In this document: positions 1 through 6,672 of the stretch, piece after piece
How positions within the stretch are numbered: position 1 is the first letter of the stretch
How the letters are laid out: the number at the start of each line of letters is the position of its first letter
Assembly (NCBI GenBank): GCA_036397035.1
Contig: DASWJS010000036.1
Span: forward strand, 1 to 20,451
Reading direction: 5' to 3'
Source: DASWJS01 sp036397035
GTDB taxonomy: Bacteria; Actinomycetota; AC-67
Length of the DNA stretch: 20,451 bases
Made by a program: the position numbers and the translations under genes
The notes under the pieces: model-generated
Databases searched by the model: none
What the model saw: the letters and a program-made list of their open reading frames with translations, nothing else
Told to the model about the DNA's origin: nothing

Positions 1-11
1 CCCCCACCCCG

Positions 12-2699
12 CTACAGCGTCAGCGAGAGGATCTTGATGGAGTCCGACGACGACGGCAGACCCCGTCCGTCGTAGGACCGCACGATCACCGAGTAGCGTC
101 CGGGAGCGAGCGCCAGCTCGACCGACCAGGTCGTCGTCGTCGCGGCCGGCTCGGCCAGCGTGGCGTTGCCGTCGAACGCCGTGACGCCGCGGACGTCGTA
201 GACCTCGACTTCCACGCGGGCCACGCGGACGTCGTCGGTCGCGTCTCCGTTCACCACGACCGAGTCGAGCGGGCCGAAGGGCGCGTTGTCCCCGGTGGTG
301 ATGCTCACCGTGGGCCGCGCCGTGTCGATCCAGAACCCGACCGGCGAGGACGTGGCGCCGACGTTGCCGGCGGCGTCCTTCGCCGTGGCGGTCAGCGTGT
401 GACGGCCTCCGGCGAGACCGATCGTCTTGCTCCAGGCGCCGTTCTCGCCGGCGGTGACGAGGCCCTTGGAGGTCCCGTCCGCGAACAGCTCGACCTTCGA
501 GCCCGCCTCGGCGGTGCCCTCGACGAGCACGTCCTTCGTCGCGGAAACCGAATCGACGGCCGGGCTGGTGATGGCCGGCGCGCCCGGGGCGGTGGCGTCG
601 ACGACGAAGCCGAAGCTGGACGGAGCCGACGTCGACTCGGCGAGGTCGGTCGCGCTCACCTCGGCCGTGTAGGGGCTGCCCAGCTCGCTGAGCGAGCCGC
701 CGAACGGCGCGAAGCGCACGGCGCTGCCGGAAACCGAGGTCGTGCCCGCGACGAGCGTGCCGTGCCGGTTGCGCACGGCGAACGTCCCCTCGGACAGGCT
801 CTCGGAGTAGGTGGCGACGACGTCGGCCGCCGAGGTGACGAACGTGTCGTCGGCGGGCGTGGTCGAGACCAACACCGGAGCGCTCGTGTTGACGACGAAG
901 CTGCGCAACGCGCTTTCCGAGCCGGGGTTGCCGGCCGTGTCGGTCTGCGTGGCGGCGATGGTGTGCTCCCCGTCGCCGGTCACGGTCGCGGCGAGCGACC
1001 AGGCGCCGCTTCCGTCCGCCGTCGTCGTGCCGAGCGACGTCTCGCCCTCGGCGACCTCGACGGCCGCGCCGGGCTCGGCGGAACCGGTCACCGTGACCGA
1101 AGAGCTGGTCAGGATCGCGTCCGCCGCCGGAAGGTCGATCGCCGGAGCGCCGGGCGCGAGCGTGTCCTTGAGCGCGGCCGCGTCGGTGGCGGATCCCTCG
1201 TTGCCGGCCTCGTCGGTCAACGCCGCGGTGGCGGTGAGCGCCCCGTCGGCGAGCGTGGAGGAATCGACGACGACGGAGAACGCGCCCTCCTCGTCGACCG
1301 TGGCGTTCGCGAGCACGTCGGCCACGCCGTCGCTCAGCGCGATCGCGGCGCCGGCCCCGGGCTCGCCCGAGCCGCCGATCGTGACCTCGGTCTGCTCGGC
1401 CGCGTTGATGACCGCGGGGTCGACCACGACCGCGGGCGCCGCGGGCGCGACCGTGTCCTTCGAGGCCATCGCCTCACCGACGAGCGACTCGTTGTCCGCC
1501 TGGTCGGTCGCGGTCGCAGTGGCGGTGAGCGCCCCGTCGTCCAGGCCGGACAGGTCGAGGTCCGGCGTGACGAACGCGCCGACGTTGTCCGCCACGACCG
1601 ATGCCGTGACGGCCGCGGTGCCCGCGTTCTCGTCGTCGACGGCGACGTCGACCGACGCCAGCGGCTCGGTCACGCCGCTCACGGCGATCGCGGTCTGCTC
1701 GGCCGCGTTGATGAGCGTGTCGGAGAACTCCAGCGTCGGGATCGGCGGGGCGGTCTCGTCGATCTCGACGTTCACCGCGGCCGACGCCGGACCGACGTTG
1801 CCGGCGGCGTCCGTCGTCTTCGCCGTGAGGCTGTGCTGTCCTACCTCGAAATCTTCGATCGTGACCGACCACGCCCCGCCGGTGGCCGTGGTGGTCGCGA
1901 TCTGGTCCGCGCCGTCGGAGACGGCGACGGTGCCGTCGTCGGAGGTGCCCGATACCGTGATGTTCGTGCTGGAGGTCGCGGTGCCGTCGGCCGGCGAGGT
2001 GATCACCGGGGCGGCGGGCGCGACGTTGTCGTGCGTGAACGTGCGAACGGCCTCGGCGCTCGCGTTGCCGGCCGCATCCGTCGCGACGACCGTGATCGTG
2101 TGCGTCACACCGTTCTCGCTGCCGAGCGACAGCGGGATGCTGAACGAGCCCTCGGCGTCGGAGGTGCCCGAGGCGATTTCCGAGCCGCCCTCGGCGACTG
2201 AGATTGCCGCTTGCTCGTCCGTGGCGCCCGTCACGGCGACCGGGTCGGCGACGAGCGCGTCGGCTGCGGGCGCGTCGATGACGATCGACCCGGGCGCGAC
2301 GTTGTCGAGCGAGAAAGAGAACGACCCTGTGGCGTGATCGACGCCGCCGTCCGCGACCGCGTCGAAGGAGGCGGTGTAGGGCGAAGCCGCGTCGGTGAGC
2401 GCCTCGGAAGGGGCGAACGTGAGCGTGTCGGCGGACACCGAGGACGCGCCCGCCACGTAGGTGTCGGTCGCGTCGCGCAGCGTCATGAAGGAGCTTGCGT
2501 CGAGCGCCGTGCCGAACGTCGCCGAGACGTCGCCGAGCTCGGCAGACGTGACGGTGCTCGCGTCGGCGGGGTTGGTCGAGGACAGCGAGGGAGCGTCCGA
2601 CGCCAGGACCGGAACCGCCTGCATCAGTGATACGGCGAACAGAAGTCCACATGCGACGAGCATTTGGTTCACCCGTCGACGGTTGAGCTGCCTTGCCAT
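12..2699 (-). CDS. Secreted multi-domain bacterial Ig-like repeat protein, 895 aa
   Basis: A basic N-terminus (MARQLNRRR) is followed by a hydrophobic core at about residues 13-30 and a likely signal-peptidase site near VLA-SD (residue 33), so the protein is exported. The remainder is Ig-like beta-sandwich repeats. An SbsA/Big_5-type domain (about 36-134, with the pattern TNPADAS...GSPYTA) recurs at about 586-683. Five Ig modules lie between the copies and two follow, each ending in motifs such as DxxAPxAP and DAAGNxG. Modules 3 and 4 share the string INAAEQT. I see no cysteine after the signal, no LPXTG motif, no C-terminal membrane segment and no enzymatic domain. The likely role is a surface or matrix structural or adhesive protein, but its ligand is unknown. 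An in-frame start lies 24 bases upstream, but the ATG at 2699 has AAAGGGGA five bases before it. Cys17 is too early in the hydrophobic stretch to be a normal lipobox. Confidence 0.85.
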   Translation of the reverse strand: MARQLNRRRVNQMLVACGLLFAVSLMQAVPVLASDAPSLSSTNPADASTVTSAELGDVSATFGTALDASSFMTLRDATDTYVAGASSVSADTLTFAPSEALTDAASPYTASFDAVADGGVDHATGSFSFSLDNVAPGSIVIDAPAADALVADPVAVTGATDEQAAISVAEGGSEIASGTSDAEGSFSIPLSLGSENGVTHTITVVATDAAGNASAEAVRTFTHDNVAPAAPVITSPADGTATSSTNITVSGTSDDGTVAVSDGADQIATTTATGGAWSVTIEDFEVGQHSLTAKTTDAAGNVGPASAAVNVEIDETAPPIPTLEFSDTLINAAEQTAIAVSGVTEPLASVDVAVDDENAGTAAVTASVVADNVGAFVTPDLDLSGLDDGALTATATATDQADNESLVGEAMASKDTVAPAAPAVVVDPAVINAAEQTEVTIGGSGEPGAGAAIALSDGVADVLANATVDEEGAFSVVVDSSTLADGALTATAALTDEAGNEGSATDAAALKDTLAPGAPAIDLPAADAILTSSSVTVTGSAEPGAAVEVAEGETSLGTTTADGSGAWSLAATVTGDGEHTIAATQTDTAGNPGSESALRSFVVNTSAPVLVSTTPADDTFVTSAADVVATYSESLSEGTFAVRNRHGTLVAGTTSVSGSAVRFAPFGGSLSELGSPYTAEVSATDLAESTSAPSSFGFVVDATAPGAPAITSPAVDSVSATKDVLVEGTAEAGSKVELFADGTSKGLVTAGENGAWSKTIGLAGGRHTLTATAKDAAGNVGATSSPVGFWIDTARPTVSITTGDNAPFGPLDSVVVNGDATDDVRVARVEVEVYDVRGVTAFDGNATLAEPAATTTTWSVELALAPGRYSVIVRSYDGRGLPSSSDSIKILSLTL

Positions 2700-2704
2700 G
2701 CCAG

Positions 2705-2712
2705 TCCCCTTT
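2705..2712 (-). promoter_or_regulatory. Ribosome binding site deciding the Ig-like protein start
   Basis: On the minus strand AAAGGGGA lies five bases before the ATG at 2699. It favours this start over the in-frame upstream start at 2723. Confidence 0.75.
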
Positions 2713-2907
2713 CGGATCACCACGAGAGCACGCGGGGCTGGATGGCGAAACAGGGTGCCTTCGCACGCTGTTTCCGTACCGCCGCAGCCTTCTTGCCCAG
2801 AGAAATAATTGGACGGAGGCGCACGTCAGACCTTCCCGACATCGATGGATTCTCTGTCGAAACGCAACGATCCCGTACATTCGGTTGATTCGGGCAAAGG
2901 AGGCGCA

Positions 2908-2961
2908 GTGGGTGTGTCCGGCTCCACGGCGTGCGGTTGCCTGGAGTTCCTGGATGCTTGA
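2908..2961 (+). CDS. Possible 17-residue peptide upstream of the LysM gene
   Basis: GTG is preceded by the strong Shine-Dalgarno AAAGGAGG (2896-2903), four bases away. The frame reads VGVSGSTACGCLEFLDA and stops at TGA. The stop overlaps the -35 box of the candidate LysM promoter. The ribosome binding site is better than that of many genes here, but no homology is recognisable and length gives no support. It could be a leader peptide, or the purine-rich stretch could be chance. Confidence 0.25.
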   Translation: MGVSGSTACGCLEFLDA

Positions 2962-2985
2962 CTTGTTAACCACTGATTCTAGAGT
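2958..2985 (+). promoter_or_regulatory. Candidate sigma70-type promoter for the LysM gene
   Basis: TTGACT (2958-2963) and TAGAGT (2980-2985) are separated by 16 bases in a locally AT-rich patch (TTGTTAACCACTGATTC). The direction and distance, about 88 bases from the -10 box to the ATG at 3073, suit the LysM gene. Confidence 0.45.
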
Positions 2986-2994
2986 TGCTGATGT

Positions 2995-3037
2995 GAGGGC
3001 AGAGGCTTTGCCCTCCGGAGCGGAGCGTAGCGGAGCG
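2995..3037 (+). repeat. Hairpin followed by tandem AGCGGAGCG repeat in the LysM leader
   Basis: GAGGGCA (2995-3001) and TGCCCTC (3009-3015) form a perfect 7-bp stem with a 7-base loop. The 9-mer AGCGGAGCG follows twice (3019-3027 and 3029-3037), separated by one T. If the promoter at 2958-2985 is used, all of this is in the mRNA leader. Confidence 0.55.
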
Positions 3038-3072
3038 AGTTCGTCGTTCGTCTACTCCTTAAGGGAGGGACC

Positions 3073-3672
3073 ATGATCGGCGAGGCGCTCCAAGCCTCAG
3101 AGATTCCCGTTCTCGACCGGCCGGCACCCCGGCGTCTTGCGCCTGTGCCGAGTCCCAAGGACGGCCTCGCGACGCTCGACGAGCTGCTCCGCGCGCTCGA
3201 AGCGCAGCCACCCGACCTCGGCGGTCCTCGTGCTCCGGAGGCGCTGCCCGTCGAACCCGAGCGCATCGCGCTCGAACGCGCCACCGTTGGGATCGTCCCG
3301 GGCATCATCGCGATCGTGGCGGTGATGGCGGCGGGGCTCAGCCTTGCGATCTCGATCGGCCGGACGCCCGGCGGGGCGGAGTCGGTCAGGGCCTCGGCGC
3401 CTCCCGCGGTCCTGATCGGCTTGCCGTCGCAGCCGCGGCGGCCGGCCTCGATCGAGGCTCGGGTGAAAGGGCGCACCGTCGTCGCGCCCCACATCGACGT
3501 CCGCGCCGGCGACAGCCTGTGGAAGATCGCTCAGCGGCGGTTCGGCGACCCGCAGCGGTGGCGGGCGATCTGGCGGCTCAATCGCGGACGGGTGATGGAG
3601 GACGGATCGCGCTTTGCCGACCCGAGCCTTATCCGTCCAGGCTGGACGCTGAGGGTCCCGCTCCGGCGCTAG
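3073..3672 (+). CDS. Membrane-anchored LysM peptidoglycan-binding protein, 199 aa
   Basis: A hydrophilic N-terminal region (about 1-72, proline-rich) precedes one membrane segment at about 74-96 (IVPGIIAIVAVMAAGLSLAI). The C-terminal part ends in a LysM module at about 140-198, recognisable from RAGDSLWKIAQRRFGD, the RAIWRLN helix and the closing IRPGWTLRVP. LysM modules bind N-acetylglucosamine-containing glycans, so the protein probably sits in the membrane with the LysM facing the wall. AAGGGAGG directly precedes the ATG. Similar small LysM proteins occur beside lexA or nrdR in Actinobacteria, but neither gene is here. The last 44 bases overlap the end of the convergent hydrolase gene. Confidence 0.85.
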   Translation: MIGEALQASEIPVLDRPAPRRLAPVPSPKDGLATLDELLRALEAQPPDLGGPRAPEALPVEPERIALERATVGIVPGIIAIVAVMAAGLSLAISIGRTPGGAESVRASAPPAVLIGLPSQPRRPASIEARVKGRTVVAPHIDVRAGDSLWKIAQRRFGDPQRWRAIWRLNRGRVMEDGSRFADPSLIRPGWTLRVPLRR

Positions 3673-4588
3673 GGGGCCGGCGGGTGCGGGCGGCGGCTCG
3701 CCGCGGCAGCGGCTCGACAATCGCGTTCGGGTCGTCGAGGGAGGACAGGATCCCGGCGATCGATCGGATGATCTGTCGTGAGATCAGCAGGCTGATGTGT
3801 CCGACGTCCTTGACCAGGATGTTGCGCGCGCGCAGTTCCAGGTCGACCAGCTTCGCGTTCGACGGCGGCAGCACCATGCCGTCGAGGTTGGAGTAGAAGG
3901 ACACGAAGCGAACGGGCAGGCGGCGCGCCGTCGCGCTGAGGCTCGTCAGCAGGTCCGATCCCGGACGGAGTTGCCTGGCGGCCTTCCCCCGTCCGATCCA
4001 CGCCGCGTAGGAGCCCTGGTGCGGCGTGCCGAGCGTGACGCACGTGTGCACCTTCTCGTGGCCGCCCAGCTCCTGGATGTAGTAGCGAGCCACAAGCCCT
4101 CCGAGGGAATGTCCGATGAGATGAACCTGCGTGGCCTCCGCGCTGGCCAGGACGTGCTCGACGTGAGCGGCGAGCTGGCCGGCCAGCTCTTCGACGTCGT
4201 TGCCGATCACGTTGTAGTTCATCGTGTCGACGGTGCGGTAACCGACGCGACGCAGCATTCGTCGCATGAGCAGGAACGCGCTCCGGTTGTGGAACAGGCC
4301 GTGGAGCAGGATGATCGGCGTCGAGGCGGCTTCCGGGCTGACGTAGCGGAGGGGGAGCGCGCGCGAGTAGCGGTCGCCGAGCCGCACGGCGTCCTCGACC
4401 TTGAGCGCGTCGGCGACCAGGCCCACCGGGTACACGGTCAGGTTGAGCGCGCCCCAGACGGCCTCCTTGAGGTAGCCGGGGTAGGTGGCCGGCCGGCGCA
4501 TCGCCCGTCCCACCGACTGCGCGACGCCGACCGACGCCGCCGCAGCGCGGCGTCCTCGACGTGCGATTGCTCGCGCCCGCTTCACCAC
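3629..4588 (-). CDS. Alpha/beta-hydrolase (lipase/esterase-like), 319 aa
   Basis: The alpha/beta-hydrolase signature is clear: an oxyanion-region HG in IILLHGLFHN, the nucleophile elbow GHSLGG (Ser about 161), the TPHQGS motif common in bacterial triacylglycerol lipases, a probable acid in SNLDGMV (Asp about 236) and a catalytic His in VGHISL (about 264). The N-terminus is very basic with a weakly hydrophobic stretch (about 47-60), so it may associate with the membrane; a classical signal peptide is not evident. The C-terminal 30 residues are low-complexity (R, A, P, S) and overlap the LysM gene in the opposite direction. The GTG at 4588 was chosen because AAAGGGA lies seven bases upstream; an in-frame ATG at 4657 has no such signal. 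The substrate cannot be read from the sequence. It lies on the same strand as, and downstream of, the carboxyltransferase, 120 bases after the small membrane peptide. Confidence 0.85.
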   Translation of the reverse strand: MVKRARAIARRGRRAAAASVGVAQSVGRAMRRPATYPGYLKEAVWGALNLTVYPVGLVADALKVEDAVRLGDRYSRALPLRYVSPEAASTPIILLHGLFHNRSAFLLMRRMLRRVGYRTVDTMNYNVIGNDVEELAGQLAAHVEHVLASAEATQVHLIGHSLGGLVARYYIQELGGHEKVHTCVTLGTPHQGSYAAWIGRGKAARQLRPGSDLLTSLSATARRLPVRFVSFYSNLDGMVLPPSNAKLVDLELRARNILVKDVGHISLLISRQIIRSIAGILSSLDDPNAIVEPLPRRAAARTRRPPSAGAGPSASSLDG

Positions 4589-4595
4589 GTGCTCG

Positions 4596-4602
4596 TCCCT
4601 TT
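4596..4602 (-). promoter_or_regulatory. Ribosome binding site deciding the hydrolase start
   Basis: AAAGGGA on the minus strand lies seven bases before GTG at 4588 and argues against the longer reading from 4657. Confidence 0.65.
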
Positions 4603-4668
4603 CTTCGACTGGGGAAGGGCGTGACAGCAGGCAACCATGAACGCAGGTCCGGCGCAAGTGTTTCGGTA

Positions 4669-4681
4669 CCGGATGATCCGG
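4669..4681. repeat. Perfect interrupted palindrome upstream of the hydrolase
   Basis: CCGGAT-G-ATCCGG lies in the 120-base gap between the membrane peptide and the hydrolase. A one-base loop cannot form a stable hairpin as such, so a dimeric protein-binding site is the more natural reading. There is no run of T to suggest a terminator. Confidence 0.35.
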
Positions 4682-4708
4682 CTGCGCCCCGAAGTCCCTC
4701 CCGGATGA

Positions 4709-4873
4709 CTACCGGGTGAGCAGGAAGACGACGCCGAGGACGAGGATCGCCCCAGCCAGCACGAGCGGCCCGACGATCCAGCCGATGCCCATCTGTCCGC
4801 GCGGGACGATCTTGCGGGCAGGACGCACGCGCTTCTTCTTCCGGGGCGGCGTCGCGCCGTTCGGGGACGTCAC
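4709..4873 (-). CDS. Small basic single-span membrane protein, 54 aa, coupled to the carboxyltransferase
   Basis: GTG at 4873 overlaps the carboxyltransferase stop as GTGA, a typical translational-coupling arrangement. The product has a basic cytosolic N-terminus (about 1-27, with RKKKRVRPARK) and one C-terminal membrane helix (about 28-52, GWIVGPLVLAGAILVLGVVF), ending LLTR. The positive-inside rule predicts an N-in, C-out tail-anchored topology. No family is recognised. Overlap with the enzyme gene suggests it is made alongside it, perhaps as a membrane tether, but this is inference. It resembles the small membrane proteins often left unannotated in actinobacterial genomes. Confidence 0.7.
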   Translation of the reverse strand: MTSPNGATPPRKKKRVRPARKIVPRGQMGIGWIVGPLVLAGAILVLGVVFLLTR

Positions 4874-6192
4874 GGCTCGCTCGCATTGAATCGTTCGAGC
4901 CGCCTCGCGGACGGGGCGCCGCCCTCCGCGGCGATGCGTGCGAGCGCCGCGCGCACCGGCTCGTCGGGGAAGGTTCCGGGCGCCCAGGCGTCGATCACCT
5001 CGTCGGCGATTCCGAAGTCGACGAGGTCCCCCGCGGTTCGCTTCAGCTCCCGCCCGACCTCGTCCACGTCCGAGCGCCGCAGGATGGCCGCGGCGCCTTC
5101 GGGCGCGATCACCGAGAACGTCGAACCGGTCCGCATCAGCAGCCGGTCGCAGGCGGCCAGCGCGAGCGCGCCGCCGCTGCCTCCCTCCCCGGTCACGATC
5201 GCGACCGTCGGCACCGGCGCCGCGAGCATGGCCTGGAACGTCGCCGAGATCTCCCGGGCGATCCCGGCGGCCTCCGCGGCCGGGGACGGATCGGCGCCGG
5301 GCGTGTCGACGAGCGTCACGACCGGCAGCCCGAGCCGCGTCGCCACGCGGATCGCGCGACGGGCCGCCCGATAGCCGGCCGGGCCCGGACGGGCGTCGCC
5401 GCCGGGCCCGCGCCCGAGGACGATCGCGACGACGGGCCGCCCGCCGCACGATCGAAGCGACGGAACGATCGCGGGATCCGCCGACGCCAGGGGAAGCTCC
5501 GATCCGTCGCCTCCTCGAAGGATGCGCAGGCACTCTCGCACGGCCGGCCCGAGGCCGTCCCCGTCCAGGGCGAGGTCGGCGAGCCCGTGCCGGACGGCCG
5601 ACTCTGCGGTGTGCGAGCCGGGGGGGAGCGGCTCGCCCGTGACGGTTTCGGCGACTCGCGGACCGGCGAACCCGATCGTGGCGCCGGCGTCGGCCCAGAC
5701 GAAGTCGGCGCTGCTGGCGAAGGAGGCGTAGACGCCCCCCGTGGTCGGGTCGCGCAGGTGTGCGATCAGCGGCGCGCCCGCCGCCGCGAGGCGCGCGCGC
5801 GCCGCGAGGGTCGCCGGCATCTGCGCCAGCGCGAGCATCCCCTCCTGCATCCGCGCGCCGCCGCTGGCGGTCGAGGCCAGGACCGGAACCTTCTTGGCGG
5901 CGGCATGGTCGAACGCGGCGACGATCCGGCGGCCGGCCGCGACGCCCATCGAGCCGCCCAGGAAGTCGAACTCGAAGGCGATCACGACCAGGGGCTGCTC
6001 GCCGTCGACGGTTCCTTCCCCGACGAGCACCGACTCGGACGCCGCCGTCTGCTCGCGCGCTCGCGCCACCTGCTCCGGATAGCCGGGGAAGCCGAGCGGA
6101 TCGCCGCCTGCGATCTCCTCGAACAGCGGCGACCAGCCCGCGTCCAGGACCGCGTCGATCACGTCGCGCGCGCCGCGCCGAGGTTCGCCCAT
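4870..6192 (-). CDS. Single-chain acetyl-CoA carboxylase carboxyltransferase (AccD-AccA fusion), 440 aa
   Basis: The enzyme class transfers carboxyl from carboxybiotin to acetyl-CoA (or a related acyl-CoA), giving malonyl-CoA. The N-terminal half (about 1-225) carries AccD-beta motifs: FDFLGGSMG (76-84), ASGGARMQEG (109-118), DPTTGGVYASFA (148-159) and IGFAGPRV (173-180). The C-terminal half (about 235-440) carries AccA-alpha motifs: GYRAARRAIRVATRLGLPVVT, DTPGADP (296-302), TGEGGSGGALALAACD (334-349) and SVIAPEGAAAIL (360-371). The four-cysteine zinc ribbon of bacterial AccD is absent; only three scattered Cys occur. No biotin carboxylase or biotin carrier gene is in the window. ATG at 6192 has no Shine-Dalgarno; a TACGGT box lies 11 bases upstream. 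A fused malonate decarboxylase (MdcDE-like) or a propionyl-CoA-specific enzyme are alternatives, but the motifs fit AccD/AccA better. Confidence 0.8.
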   Translation of the reverse strand: MGEPRRGARDVIDAVLDAGWSPLFEEIAGGDPLGFPGYPEQVARAREQTAASESVLVGEGTVDGEQPLVVIAFEFDFLGGSMGVAAGRRIVAAFDHAAAKKVPVLASTASGGARMQEGMLALAQMPATLAARARLAAAGAPLIAHLRDPTTGGVYASFASSADFVWADAGATIGFAGPRVAETVTGEPLPPGSHTAESAVRHGLADLALDGDGLGPAVRECLRILRGGDGSELPLASADPAIVPSLRSCGGRPVVAIVLGRGPGGDARPGPAGYRAARRAIRVATRLGLPVVTLVDTPGADPSPAAEAAGIAREISATFQAMLAAPVPTVAIVTGEGGSGGALALAACDRLLMRTGSTFSVIAPEGAAAILRRSDVDEVGRELKRTAGDLVDFGIADEVIDAWAPGTFPDEPVRAALARIAAEGGAPSARRLERFNASEP

Positions 6193-6203
6193 GGGTGGCA
6201 CGG

Positions 6204-6213
6204 ACCGTACACT
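6204..6213. promoter_or_regulatory. Overlapping divergent -10 boxes between carboxyltransferase and B12 subunit genes
   Basis: TACGGT on the minus strand (6204-6209) and TACACT on the plus strand (6208-6213) share two base pairs. The first lies 11 bases before the carboxyltransferase ATG. The second lies about 33 bases before the B12-subunit GTG. RNA polymerase could not occupy both at once, so the two transcripts would compete. The -35 boxes are not convincing. Confidence 0.45.
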
Positions 6214-6246
6214 TCGACCCCGCAACCAACAACCGAAAGGACGTGC

Positions 6247-6660
6247 GTGGCGGGAGGAAAGATCCGCGTGGTGGTGGCCAAGCCCGGTTTGGACGGTCAC
6301 GACCGCGGCGCCAAGGTGGTCGCGCGCGCGCTCCGCGACGCGGGCATGGAGGTGATCTACACGGGCCTGCACAACACGCCCGAGCAGATCGTGGAGACGG
6401 CCATCCAGGAGGACGCGGACTGCGTCGGGCTCTCCATCCACTCGGGCGCCCACATGACCTTGTTCCCCAAGGTCGTCGACTTGCTGCGCGAGCGTGGGGC
6501 GACCGACGTGGTCGTCTTCGGCGGCGGCATCATCCCCGCCGAGGACATCCCGGTCTTGAAGCAGAAGGGCGTCGCCGCGATCTTCACGCCCGGCGCGCCG
6601 ACCGGCGAGATCATCGCCTGGATCAAGGACAACGTCGCCGTGCGCGCGGAGCGCGCCTGA
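6247..6660 (+). CDS. Stand-alone cobalamin-binding subunit of an acyl-CoA mutase (methylmalonyl-CoA mutase type), 137 aa
   Basis: This is the B12-binding Rossmann domain of carbon-skeleton mutases, without the TIM-barrel catalytic subunit. Seen: DGHDRG (16-21), the DxHxxG motif supplying the axial His18 ligand; GLSIHSGAH (61-69) at the SxL position; and GGGIIPAED (92-100) with FTPGAPTGEI near the end. Such small subunits pair with a separate large subunit in methylmalonyl-CoA or isobutyryl-CoA mutases. The adjacent sucC and sucD make methylmalonyl-CoA/succinyl-CoA conversion the simplest reading, but isobutyryl-CoA mutase is possible. GTG at 6247 is preceded by AAAGGA at a normal distance. 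It starts an operon: sucC begins 12 bases after its TGA. The large subunit must be encoded elsewhere. Confidence 0.85.
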   Translation: MAGGKIRVVVAKPGLDGHDRGAKVVARALRDAGMEVIYTGLHNTPEQIVETAIQEDADCVGLSIHSGAHMTLFPKVVDLLRERGATDVVVFGGGIIPAEDIPVLKQKGVAAIFTPGAPTGEIIAWIKDNVAVRAERA

Positions 6661-6672
6661 GGAGAGGACCGC

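Larger units (their letters stand above)
2700..3072. other. Gene-free divergent region (373 bases) with structured elements
   Basis: This lies between the divergent Ig-like and LysM genes. The first 180 bases hold the leader of the Ig-like gene; I found no convincing promoter hexamers or known riboswitch there. The second half holds a possible 17-codon reading frame, a sigma70-like promoter, a hairpin and a tandem repeat, each listed separately. No longer ORF looks coding, and no tRNA-like fold was seen. Confidence 0.6.

Noticed and set aside
14..33. Lipoprotein or sortase anchoring of the Ig-like protein
   Set aside because: The only Cys (residue 17) precedes the hydrophobic core instead of ending it, and no LPXTG plus hydrophobic tail exists at the C-terminus.
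399..2201. Long open frame on the plus strand (600 codons) opposite the Ig-like gene
   Set aside because: Its product is rich in Arg, Gly and Ala without motifs, as expected from the mirror of GC-rich codons; the opposite strand encodes clear Ig domains with a signal peptide and ribosome site.
2700..2815. Cyclic-di-AMP or cyclic-di-GMP riboswitch in the Ig-like gene leader (minus strand)
   Set aside because: GCGGTACGGAAACAGC and GGGCAAG are only fragments of such motifs; I could not build the required stems.
2941..3072. SOS (LexA) box near the LysM gene, as seen where lexA is divergent
   Set aside because: No GAAC-N4-GTTC element was found, and the divergent gene is an Ig-like protein, not lexA.
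4700..4716. CCCGG-N7-CCGGG hairpin over the stop of the 54-residue membrane peptide as a terminator
   Set aside because: Five-bp stem, no T-run, and overlaps coding sequence; such short GC stems are expected by chance here.
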